From positions 1,116,001 to 1,180,000 of the forward strand of contig NZ_WWFG01000001.1 in assembly GCF_026127265.1 (NCBI RefSeq): a DNA stretch of 64,000 bases. Direction: 5' to 3'. The position numbers and the translations under genes are program-made. Positions 54,515 through 63,180 of this stretch are shown piece by piece. The notes beneath the pieces are model-generated. The model saw nothing but the letters and a program-made list of their open reading frames with translations, ran no database searches and was not told the DNA's origin. Within the stretch, counting starts at the first letter, position 1. Every line of letters begins with the position of its first letter. The stretch is from Nostoc sp. KVJ3 (GTDB lineage: Bacteria; Cyanobacteriota; Cyanobacteriia; Cyanobacteriales; Nostocaceae).

Positions 54515-57500
54515 ATGAAATCCCAAGCAAACAGTAAGCCTAAAATTTTGGTTGTCGATGATGAGCCAGACAACCTTGACTTGCTTTACCGCACCTTCTA
54601 TCGCGACTATAAGGTGCTAAGGGCAACCTCTGGCCCTGCGGCCCTCGATCTGCTAGCTCAAGAGGGAGAGGTCGCGGTGATCATCTCCGATCAGCGAATG
54701 CCGATGATGAGCGGTACAGAATTTTTAAGCCTGACAGCAACTCAATATCCAGATATTATCCGAATTATTTTAACTGGCTACACCGATGTCGAAGACTTGG
54801 TGGAAGCAATCAATGCTGGCAAGGTCTTTAAATATGTTACTAAACCGTGGGAAGCTGAGGAACTTAAAGGAGTGGTACGCCAAGCTTTGGATACCCACAA
54901 CGTCCTCAAAGCCCGCACCCGTGAACTTACTCGCACACTTCGACAAGAGTCGCTGCTGAATACCGTCACAAATACAATTCGTAGTGCTTTAGACTATCGC
55001 CAAATTTTGCAGGCAATTGTAGATACAGTGGGCCATATGTTAGAGGTGGATGTCTGTCTGTTGCGTCCCTTCCAAGATGAGCAGTTAACGGATAAAGGAT
55101 TTATTTATCAGAAGACTCTTTCTGAAGAAGCAGGGGAACACACATCAGCAGAGGGACTTCCCCTCTCTCCCTCTAACCCTCTGCCTCTTTTAGCTCAGAC
55201 GGTGTGGGAAACCCGCGAAGTCCAGGTAATTCATGATGTAACTGATGATGAGCGCATTCACGGTGATACACCAGAAATGCACCAACGTGGGGAAGCTTTT
55301 ATTGCTGCTAACATTTGTTCTAGTTTAGTTGTGCCATTGATCTGTCAACAAGAACTGATGGCAGTGCTGGCACTACACCAGTGTTCTGTACCTCGCTTTT
55401 GGGGAGAGGATGAGGTGCAGCTAGTGTTGATGGTAGCGGATCAGGCAGCTTTAGCTTTGTCTCAAGCTTATGCTTACGAACAAGTACGGGCCCTTGCCAA
55501 GCGAGAAAGCTTAATTAATACGATTACTAGCGCGATTCGCTCTAGTCTAGATCCCCAAGATATCTTTGCGGCGATCACTCAACAACTGGGACAAGCCTTA
55601 CAAGTCGATGGCTGCGTCCTGTCTTTGTGGACAGAAGAAGATGAGTTTGTTGAGTGTGTGGGTTTGTATGACAGTTTTCAAAATTTGGAAAATTTGCGGC
55701 ACAGCCCAACCCAGGCATCGCTACCCCCAGACAATCATTCAAGCAGCAATCATCACTTAACAGCTCCGAGATTGCCCTATTCTGAAGCATCTATACAGGA
55801 GAATCCAATTCTTCAACAAATGCTACAGACACATGAACCTGTGGTAATTGGGAATGTGAGCCATTCTCCCTCAGATGTGCAGGGTTTTGATTTGCCGTTA
55901 AAAATGCCAGCGCGATCGCTTATGTTTGTACCATTGTTGGCTGATGGTAGATGCATCGGTAGTATTACGTTGCATGAAGGCAAAAAAGTACGCCAGTGGT
56001 TGCCGTCTGATATCGATTTGGCGAAAGCAGTAGCAGCTCAAGCAGCGATCGCTGTGCAGCAGTCACACTTGTATGAAAAAACTCGCCAACAAGCTGAACG
56101 CTTACTGGAATTAGACAAACAAAAAACCGAATTTTTCCAAAATATTTCCCATGAGTTTCGCACACCGATTACCTTGATTCAAGGGCCTTTAGAGTCGGCG
56201 GTGCTGGCTGGTGAAGGATTATCTTACTCTCAAAGTGCGATCGCTCTGCGTAACTCCCGCCGCCTCCTGCGACTGGTAAATCAACTCCTAGATTTACAAC
56301 GCCTGGATGCAGGGAGAATGCAGCCGAGTTTCCATCCCTGCGATTTAGTCGAATTTGTCAGCCAAATTGTCGAATCTTTTCGTCCCTACTGCGAGAAAAA
56401 GAGACTGCATTTGGCCACCCAGTTAGATGAATGCTCTCTGGTGTACTTGGACATGGAAAAATTTGACAAGGTGATTTACAACCTGCTGTCAAATGCCATG
56501 AAGTTTACTCCCGAAGGTGGGACGATCAGTGTCAGACTAAAATCTGAAGGCGATCGTTGCATATTGCAAGTACAAGATACGGGAATCGGTATTGTTCAAG
56601 AACAAATTCCCTACCTATTTGAGCGCTTCCGTCAAGCTGAAGGTTCAGCAAACCGATCCTATGAAGGCAGTGGTTTGGGTTTAGCCTTAGTTAAAGAATT
56701 GGTAGAATTACATGGTGGCCAAGTCACTGTGGAATCAGTTTACGGTCAAGGTACTACCTTTAGTTTGTGGCTTGTGACTGGAAATGCTCATTTACCAAAA
56801 CCGCAAGTCCTAGAAACAACTGTCGAATTGAACACGAGCCGCGCTAGCGTAGAATTAGCTGATTTAGAACTGGTAGAGCCAACAACAGAGAATATTGTAG
56901 ATATTACAAGAAACTTCTCCCCCAGTATTGATACTCAAGACTCAGCATTTAAGACTCAACACTCAATTTTAGTTGTAGATGATAACCCAGATTTGCGAAC
57001 CTATGTGTCTGAGATTTTCCGTCGTAACGGCTATCATGTACAGACAGCTCGTAATGGTTATGAAGGTCACAGCATAGCTAAGGAAATTATACCCAACTTA
57101 ATTGTGACTGACTTAATGATGCCCTTGATTAGCGGACTTGAGATGATTCAGATGATCCGCAAAGAAGAGAAGTTAAAAGGGATACCAATCATTCTGTTGA
57201 CAGCAAAAGTTGACGAAGAAACCCGCATCGAAGGTACAGAACATGGAGCGGATGCTTATTTAGCAAAACCATTTAACGATCGGGAACTTTTGGCGGAAGT
57301 TCGCAATCTCTTAGCACTAAAGGAAAACGAGCGGCGAATCGTGGAGTTAAATACTTATCTAACAGAATCGGTACTAAAGCGCTTTTTGCCGGCTGCATTG
57401 GTGCAAAAAGCTGCAACCGGAAATTTAACGTTAGATTTACGCCCAGAACCACGCTTAATTACAGTTTTGTTTAGTGACATTGTGGGTTTCACACAGCTAT

Positions 57501-58039
57501 CAAATACTCTGAGATCCCGGCGAGTTGCAGAGTTGCTAAATGAATATTTAGAAGCCATGACCAAAGTTGTCTTTAGCAATGGCGGCACTGTAGATAAATT
57601 TATGGGAGATGCTATTTTAGCTTTATATGGAGCGCCGGAAGAACTAACTCCCAACGAACAGGTGCGTCGTGCTATTAATACTGCAAGAGCAATGCACCGC
57701 TCACTAGCTGACTTGAACCAGCGCTGGCGAAACCAAGGTGTATTCGATGGTGACAGACTTACTAGCGTCCAGTTTCGCTGCGGTATCCACCAAGGTACTG
57801 CTGTTGTGGGGATGTTTGGTAGCGCTGAACGGGCTGATTATACTGCCATTGGCCCAAGTGTGAATATTGCTGCAAGGTTGCAAGCTGCTGCTGTTCCTGG
57901 TACTATCCTGGTTTCTGCTGCTGTGGCGGATTATTTGCAGGAAGAAGAAATTACCAAAGGTAGTCCGCTAGAACTTAAAGGAGTAGATGAAACAGTCTTG
58001 ACCTTTGCCGTTACACCAGAGGTAATGGTTAATCGTTAA
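54515..58039 (+). CDS. cyaC: hybrid two-component adenylate cyclase (CyaC-like)
   Basis: 1174 aa signalling protein. Domain order: receiver 1 (about 8-125; KILVVDDEPDN, phospho-Asp in VIISDQRMP, KYVTKPW), two GAF domains (~150-320 and ~340-520), HisKA with phospho-His at ~545 (FFQNISHEFRTPITL), HATPase (LLSNAMKFTPEGG, DTGIGI, GSGLGLALV), receiver 2 (~820-935; SILVVDDNPDLRTYV, VTDLMMPLISG), and a class III cyclase domain (~985-1165; ITVLFSDIVGFTQLSN, GGTVDKFMGDAILALYG). This is the architecture of Anabaena CyaC, which makes cAMP. AGGAAAG lies ahead of the ATG. All catalytic motifs appear intact. Confidence 0.93.
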   Translation: MKSQANSKPKILVVDDEPDNLDLLYRTFYRDYKVLRATSGPAALDLLAQEGEVAVIISDQRMPMMSGTEFLSLTATQYPDIIRIILTGYTDVEDLVEAINAGKVFKYVTKPWEAEELKGVVRQALDTHNVLKARTRELTRTLRQESLLNTVTNTIRSALDYRQILQAIVDTVGHMLEVDVCLLRPFQDEQLTDKGFIYQKTLSEEAGEHTSAEGLPLSPSNPLPLLAQTVWETREVQVIHDVTDDERIHGDTPEMHQRGEAFIAANICSSLVVPLICQQELMAVLALHQCSVPRFWGEDEVQLVLMVADQAALALSQAYAYEQVRALAKRESLINTITSAIRSSLDPQDIFAAITQQLGQALQVDGCVLSLWTEEDEFVECVGLYDSFQNLENLRHSPTQASLPPDNHSSSNHHLTAPRLPYSEASIQENPILQQMLQTHEPVVIGNVSHSPSDVQGFDLPLKMPARSLMFVPLLADGRCIGSITLHEGKKVRQWLPSDIDLAKAVAAQAAIAVQQSHLYEKTRQQAERLLELDKQKTEFFQNISHEFRTPITLIQGPLESAVLAGEGLSYSQSAIALRNSRRLLRLVNQLLDLQRLDAGRMQPSFHPCDLVEFVSQIVESFRPYCEKKRLHLATQLDECSLVYLDMEKFDKVIYNLLSNAMKFTPEGGTISVRLKSEGDRCILQVQDTGIGIVQEQIPYLFERFRQAEGSANRSYEGSGLGLALVKELVELHGGQVTVESVYGQGTTFSLWLVTGNAHLPKPQVLETTVELNTSRASVELADLELVEPTTENIVDITRNFSPSIDTQDSAFKTQHSILVVDDNPDLRTYVSEIFRRNGYHVQTARNGYEGHSIAKEIIPNLIVTDLMMPLISGLEMIQMIRKEEKLKGIPIILLTAKVDEETRIEGTEHGADAYLAKPFNDRELLAEVRNLLALKENERRIVELNTYLTESVLKRFLPAALVQKAATGNLTLDLRPEPRLITVLFSDIVGFTQLSNTLRSRRVAELLNEYLEAMTKVVFSNGGTVDKFMGDAILALYGAPEELTPNEQVRRAINTARAMHRSLADLNQRWRNQGVFDGDRLTSVQFRCGIHQGTAVVGMFGSAERADYTAIGPSVNIAARLQAAAVPGTILVSAAVADYLQEEEITKGSPLELKGVDETVLTFAVTPEVMVNR

Positions 58040-58108
58040 AATTTAGAATCGCACTTTAGAGCATTAGCAATGAATAAGACTGCCTAATTGATCTCCAGTT
58101 TGTATAAT

Positions 58109-59314
58109 ATGACACCATTGGTTGCAGATAAAACCCCAATTCCAGCCAAAGTCTGGAGGCGACACAGTGACCCACCAATTTTGTGGATCTCTGTCGTTAT
58201 GGGTTCAATCTCTCTGCACTTGCTGGCCTTCTGGATGATCCGCTCATCTCAGTTTAGCCGTTTGTGGCAGCAGTCAAATCAAGCTAATATTCCAATTGAA
58301 GTTGTAGAGGTTTATTCTGAGGCAAAACCAAGAAGCAGAAAAGTTGCCTCTGAACCAAAGCTAGTCTCGCCCAAGCAACCATCCACAATTCAAAAGGTAC
58401 AGGCAGTAAAGTTACCAAAGCAAGTAGTTCTAAAAGATAAGTTAACAGCAAAACCTGTTCCTAGCGGTCAAGATAGAAGTGCAATAGCATTGACAAATAA
58501 TAAAAATGCGATCGCTCAACAACGTCAGCGTCAACAAGAACTTGCTCAACAACGTCAGCGTCAACAAGAACTTGCTCAACAGCGTCAGCGTCAACAAGGA
58601 CTCGCTCAACAGCGTCAGCGTCAACAAGGACTCGCTCAACAACGTCAGCGTCAACAAGAACTCGCTCAACAACGTCAGCATCAACAAGAACTTGCTCAAC
58701 AACGTCAGCGTCAACAAGAACTTGCTCAACAGCGTCAGCGCCAACAAGAACTTGCTCAACAGCGTCAACAAGAACTTGCTCAACAGCGTCAACAAGAACT
58801 TGCTCAACAGCGTCAACAAGAACTTGCTCAACAAAATGGTTCACCCCTACAGGAACCACGCACTCAAACAGGACATGCTCCACGAACTGAAAATGACGGA
58901 ACTACTGCACAAACTCACACGAGAGGGGGAATAATAGTTAGCTGGATTCCTTTAACCCCATCTCAACAGACGATATTAATGAGAACTGATTTACCGAAGG
59001 ACATCAAATTACCTGAACTTGCACAAAGCACAAAACAAGATTCTACAATTTCAATCCCAGGAGACACTGGACTGAAGGCGGGGAATTTTTTATTTAGCTT
59101 AATAATTGAGGCAAATGGTGTATGTTCAAAGGCTGTATTATTGCCAGATCAGAATATATCACCGGACGAAAAGGGTATATATGAGCAATTCGCCTTTCAG
59201 GAAGTTTGTCAAAAAAATAGATTTAATCCTGCCTACGAACTCGCCGATCAGACAAAAAAACAAGCAAGCAACCTACTTGTAAGGTTTAAAATCCAACCTG
59301 CCAATTCCAACTAG
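58109..59314 (+). CDS. TonB-like protein with Gln-rich decapeptide repeats
   Basis: About 401 aa. There is one N-terminal membrane span (ILWISVVMGSISLHLLAFWM), then the motif IPIEVVEVYSE common in cyanobacterial TonB-like proteins. Residues ~135-240 are a repeat of QQRQRQQELA (ten residues, later shortened to QQRQQELA), probably a long helical or coiled rod across the periplasm. The C-terminal ~120 residues (LPKDIKLPELAQ, GLKAGNFLFSLIIEANGVCS, ACQ-like QEVCQKNRFNPA) form a TonB-C-like globular domain. It would couple inner-membrane energy to outer-membrane receptors, or it may be structural. ATG 58109; TTG 58088 is an extension. Confidence 0.78.
   Translation: MTPLVADKTPIPAKVWRRHSDPPILWISVVMGSISLHLLAFWMIRSSQFSRLWQQSNQANIPIEVVEVYSEAKPRSRKVASEPKLVSPKQPSTIQKVQAVKLPKQVVLKDKLTAKPVPSGQDRSAIALTNNKNAIAQQRQRQQELAQQRQRQQELAQQRQRQQGLAQQRQRQQGLAQQRQRQQELAQQRQHQQELAQQRQRQQELAQQRQRQQELAQQRQQELAQQRQQELAQQRQQELAQQNGSPLQEPRTQTGHAPRTENDGTTAQTHTRGGIIVSWIPLTPSQQTILMRTDLPKDIKLPELAQSTKQDSTISIPGDTGLKAGNFLFSLIIEANGVCSKAVLLPDQNISPDEKGIYEQFAFQEVCQKNRFNPAYELADQTKKQASNLLVRFKIQPANSN
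58517..58833 (+). repeat. 30-bp (later 24-bp) coding tandem repeat
   Basis: About eight copies of a 30-base unit (caacaacgtcagcgtcaaca + agaacttgct) followed by three 24-base copies that lack one CAGCGT step. Open frames on the other strand across it are by-products of the repeat. Confidence 0.92.
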
Positions 59315-59364
59315 ATGCTTGAATTTTTCCAAAAGCTGTGTTATACTTAATAAGTTGGAAATTT

Positions 59365-59435
59365 GCGGGTGTAGTTTAGTGGTAAAACTATAGCCTTCCA
59401 AGCTATTAATGCGGGTTCGATTCCCGCCACCCGCT
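59365..59435 (+). tRNA. trnG-TCC: tRNA-Gly (anticodon TCC)
   Basis: 71 bases that fold as a cloverleaf: acceptor GCGGGTG/CACCCGC with discriminator T, D arm gttt...aaac, anticodon stem atagc/gctat with loop cttccaa (anticodon TCC), T arm gcggg-ttcgatt-cccgc. No CCA is encoded. It lies 50 bases after the TonB-like gene and is separate from it. Confidence 0.97.
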
Positions 59436-59513
59436 TAGAAAAAATTCTGAAATGTGCTTGTAGAGTGCAGTTTAATCAAGCCTATTTTCAGACACCTGTT
59501 TTGAAAAATTGTA

Positions 59514-62441
59514 CTAAGAATCCTGACCAACTAACGGTAACAGCAAGCGGCTAACTACCCGATTATCTGGTAATTGATAGAAATTTAACTCTCCTCCTAA
59601 TTCTTCCATAAGGTTTTGGCAGATCAGTAGATGTAAAGCTGGTGGTTGGTCAAGTTTGGAGGGAGCAAGCACATCTTTAGGTGAATTTTGATGTAGTTCT
59701 GTGAGTAGCTGTGATTCGATCGCACCGTTGTATGTAATGGACAGTTCTAAGGATATCTGATGTTCAACGCTTGCACTTGCAGAAGACTGCTTTGGATTTA
59801 CGGGTTTTGACGCAGCATCTAAACGGCGACACCAAATGTCAATTCTGCCGCCGATTTGAGAACGGTTACAGGCAGTAACCAATAATTCATGGATAATTAA
59901 TTCAATTTTGACAATATCACCAGCGATCGCCATTGCGGATTGAGAGCTTGAACTAGGAACACCTCTAGCTAACGAGGAGTTCTTTGACGATTCTTGCTCA
60001 TCAATTGGTTGTCCTAAGCCATGTACACCAATCCACAGCTTTTGTTGTTTGAGTAAAATTTCGATCCGTTCGAGCGATCGCTTCAGTAAACTGGCTATGG
60101 GCATAGTTTCCCAACTGAGATGTAGCTGCCAGTTTTCAAGTTTTAGCATACCACTCATGGAGGTGGCTGTGTGGTCTAATTGTCTGAGCAATAGCTGGTA
60201 GCGCATTTGAGTCAGTTCATTAGCAGGAATACCTAAATCATGTATTTGTTTTAGGGATAGCGCGGTGATTCGTTGGATTTCCTCTAGGCGACGATGTTTG
60301 TACCAGTTGAGTTGTCGTAATTCGTCTGTTGTAGACTCTAGAAGTCGGTTAATTTGCTTTTGACGACGCCACCAAGCTAATAGAGAAATCAGAGTTGCGA
60401 TCGCATTGAGGTTTTGTTCTGACCAGCGACGCTCTTGATAGTCTGCTAACAATACTACACCTGTAATTTCATAATCAGCATTCGTACGTAATGCCATCAC
60501 CAAAATTTGACCTTTGTCTGGAGTATTTAACCATTTCCGAGTTTCTGAGGGTAAATTATCCACCTTTAAAGTCAGGTAACTCTCCGTAGCAAGTGCCCAC
60601 TGAATTAAGGCTTCAGCCTGGATAGAAATAGATACATCGGCAAAAATCCCAAATTGAGTATTGTCAATCACTCCAGGGATAATTTCTGCCCAACTTTCAC
60701 CAGGCGACCAGGATAGCAGTAGTGCTAGAGGACAACCCAGAATCGATGCTATTTGTTCGAGTGCTGTACGTTCTAAATGCTTTTTCTCGACCTCGATTTT
60801 GCTATTCTGAGTTTGTGTCAGGATGTTTAAGCACTGCTCAAATGCCTGGGAAGTTTTTTGCTGCTGGGTAGTGCGGTTATGTAATTGCCACTGACGAATA
60901 ATGACACCAATCTGTTGACTAACAGCCCAAAGTAATTGCTTTTCCAGAGTTGTCCAAGAACGATGGGTTTCGTGAGTAATGACTAAAAGTGCTGTTGGTA
61001 TATGACTTTGAGTGCATTTACAAATAAGTAGCGATCGCACTCCACTTTCTAGTAAAGACGGCCGCCAGTTAAAAAAGCGTAAATCTTCATCTAAGTTCTC
61101 AATTTCCACCGCTTCCGTTGAACGTTGCAAAAGCTGCCCATCTAAGTCTTTGAGAGGATTCAGGGTAAATGTCAACGGTCGGCGATTATGGGGCTGATTT
61201 TGGTAAATAAATTGATAATTATTTTGCTCAGGATCGTACTGCAATAGCAGAAAACGGGTGGCTGTTAGTCGAGCTACAACTCTTTTAGCACAGCTGTGTA
61301 GAGTTTCGTGGAGGTCATGTTCGCTATAAATACCTTGGGCAACTTGACTAGTTAGTTGGGCATCCTCTTGAATCTGTTTGATAGTGCTTTCCATGCTTTC
61401 GTTAGGTGCAATTAGGGAGATTAAACCAGCCACACCCTGAACGAAATTTTTATCTGCCTCTGTCCAAATTCGAGGTTCACTGCTTTCTACCGCCAGAAAA
61501 CCGAGTAAGTTCTTTTGCCAGATAATCGGAGCCGCCAGGAGCGATCGCACCTTCAAGCGTTGCAGCAATTTTGCTGTAAAATGGCTTTTTAAAGAACTAC
61601 GGGCATCGCCAATGGAGACAATTTGATTAACTGCTAAAGCATAATAAAAGTCGCTCAAGTCTTGTACAGTCATTCCCGGAGCTTGCTGAGTACTGGAATT
61701 GCGATCGATTTTCACCAGCTGATTGCTCATCCGACACCAAAAGTAGCGCCCTTCCCGCTCAAACCAGTAAACGTTTGTCCGACTGGGGGAAACAAATTTA
61801 TGAGTTGCTTGCACTCCTGCTTCCAGTCTTTGATTAAGGTTACTGAGGCTGCGTAAATTTTCAAGTAATTCTAATAATGGTTCATCGGTTCGTTTGGTTT
61901 GCTTCTGCTGCTTATGCATCTCCTGTTGATAAAGCACTGCTCCCAATTCACCTAAAACCATCATCAAACGCGCTTTTGCTTCTCCTGTCAGTAGGTAGCC
62001 CCACCGATCTGAACCTAGTAATAGCAAACCCAAGCAACGGTCTTTATAGCGAATTGGTAAAATAATCGTTCCTTGGATGTGCAATTTTTCGGCAATTGTT
62101 CGCCATTCGGCAGCGCGAATTTCAGTTTGCAAATCAGCTATGCCCAAGGGATGCTGTTCAATCACTACTTGCTCTAATAAATCCCCAGGACTGAGAACAA
62201 CCCTTTGGTATAAAAAGCTTGTGTCGCGATCCGGTGTAATACCGCCTTTGCCGAATAATATGTGATTTAGGCGATCGTAAAGAGCGATCCAAATCAGTCT
62301 ATAGTCAAACTGTTCCTTAAGATAAGAAATAGTAGTTTCAATCAGAACGTCAACATCATCTTCTTCTCTGAGGGTCTGGAGAACGCGCCCCAAGGAGAGG
62401 ATCTGCTGTTCGGCGGCTATAGGTTTTTGCGGCTGCCCCAT
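59514..62441 (-). CDS. large GAF-domain signalling protein with degenerate kinase-like C-terminus
   Basis: 975 aa, soluble. About three to four GAF-type sensor domains follow each other: ~30-170 (IWIALYDRLNHILFGKGG, IILPIRYKDRCLGLLLLG), ~195-350 (APIIWQKNLLGFLAVESS), ~365-530 (FLLLQYDPEQNNYQFIYQNQ), and ~560-700 (PLALLLSWSPGES). A helical stretch (~705-800) resembles a dimerisation domain without a phospho-accepting HExxP. The C-terminus (~840-970) looks like an ATPase of the histidine kinase fold (IIHELLVTACNRS; LLICQNLMEELGGELNFYQL) but lacks the DxGxG box. It is probably a sensor or pseudokinase partnering another regulator. ATG at 62441. Confidence 0.8.
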   Translation of the reverse strand: MGQPQKPIAAEQQILSLGRVLQTLREEDDVDVLIETTISYLKEQFDYRLIWIALYDRLNHILFGKGGITPDRDTSFLYQRVVLSPGDLLEQVVIEQHPLGIADLQTEIRAAEWRTIAEKLHIQGTIILPIRYKDRCLGLLLLGSDRWGYLLTGEAKARLMMVLGELGAVLYQQEMHKQQKQTKRTDEPLLELLENLRSLSNLNQRLEAGVQATHKFVSPSRTNVYWFEREGRYFWCRMSNQLVKIDRNSSTQQAPGMTVQDLSDFYYALAVNQIVSIGDARSSLKSHFTAKLLQRLKVRSLLAAPIIWQKNLLGFLAVESSEPRIWTEADKNFVQGVAGLISLIAPNESMESTIKQIQEDAQLTSQVAQGIYSEHDLHETLHSCAKRVVARLTATRFLLLQYDPEQNNYQFIYQNQPHNRRPLTFTLNPLKDLDGQLLQRSTEAVEIENLDEDLRFFNWRPSLLESGVRSLLICKCTQSHIPTALLVITHETHRSWTTLEKQLLWAVSQQIGVIIRQWQLHNRTTQQQKTSQAFEQCLNILTQTQNSKIEVEKKHLERTALEQIASILGCPLALLLSWSPGESWAEIIPGVIDNTQFGIFADVSISIQAEALIQWALATESYLTLKVDNLPSETRKWLNTPDKGQILVMALRTNADYEITGVVLLADYQERRWSEQNLNAIATLISLLAWWRRQKQINRLLESTTDELRQLNWYKHRRLEEIQRITALSLKQIHDLGIPANELTQMRYQLLLRQLDHTATSMSGMLKLENWQLHLSWETMPIASLLKRSLERIEILLKQQKLWIGVHGLGQPIDEQESSKNSSLARGVPSSSSQSAMAIAGDIVKIELIIHELLVTACNRSQIGGRIDIWCRRLDAASKPVNPKQSSASASVEHQISLELSITYNGAIESQLLTELHQNSPKDVLAPSKLDQPPALHLLICQNLMEELGGELNFYQLPDNRVVSRLLLPLVGQDS

Positions 62442-62646
62442 CTGATTTATTGGTTAACGTAACTTGTAATATATAAGATGCCCAGAAAAGAACCCTGAGT
62501 AATATTGCCACAAGTGTTTAATTTTGAATATGAACAGCTTAATAGGCGGTTAAGCTAATCGTCATTTTAAGTTATACCTCCGTGTCTTTACTTATTTAAC
62601 TCTTTCTAGCGATTTGAACTATTTAAAATAGCTGTCTCCTGAATGT

Positions 62647-63075
62647 TTAACTCAAATTAAATAACTTTTGCATGAAGTATCTTTTATGACCAATCGGGTA
62701 GTTTTCTTGAAAAGCAAATACAGTGTAGCCTTGAGATTCATAAAATTCCTTAGCTTGAAACTCTAATGTCTCAAGATGAACCCCTACACAGTTTTGCTTT
62801 TGACCTTCTTTTTCAGCAATTTTAAGGATATTGCTGCCAATCCCTTTGCCGCGTAAGTCTTCTTGAACAACTAGGACTCTTATATAAAGCCAATTGCAAC
62901 CGATTTCACCCAGAACTCCACCAACAATCAAGCCTGATTCATCTCGTGCAAAAACTGCTATCGGTTGCCACTCAGATGACGTAAAAAAATGTTGATTGAA
63001 CTGGCAATCATTTGGATGATAGTCATCCGCTCTTCCTTAGTTACTTCCTGTTCTACCTGAACTGTAATCATCCTA
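62647..63075 (-). pseudogene. GNAT acetyltransferase, frameshifted near the N-terminus
   Basis: The main frame reads HPNDCQFNQHFFTSSEWQPI, AVFARDESGLIVGGVLGE, then the acetyl-CoA loop VQEDLRGKGIGSNILKIAEK and EFYESQGYTVFAF to a stop at 62647. Its only ATG-led start is in another frame from 63075 (MITVQVEQEVTKEER). The two frames meet near 63031, at gagcggatgac, so the gene needs one frame correction. Otherwise translation could begin only at a TTG (62931) that cuts off strand 1. The family is the small GNAT type seen in many bacteria. A read error is possible. Confidence 0.7.
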
Positions 63076-63180
63076 ATTTTGCTTCTAGGTAAGGTTTTAA
63101 TCGATACTCTTGACCCACTTGTACAGAATTCCAGAGTGAGTTGTGACTTATGACTTCTGAGTTATTCTTTATAAAAGCTT

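Noticed and set aside
58517..58833. Possible CRISPR array
   Set aside because: The repeats are contiguous without spacers and are in frame in a coding sequence. No CRISPR array or cas gene was seen elsewhere in the window.
58442..58934. Leucine-rich and other repeat frames overlapping the TonB-like gene on both strands
   Set aside because: By-products of the 30-bp repeat; the TonB-like frame has the membrane span and a C-terminal domain.
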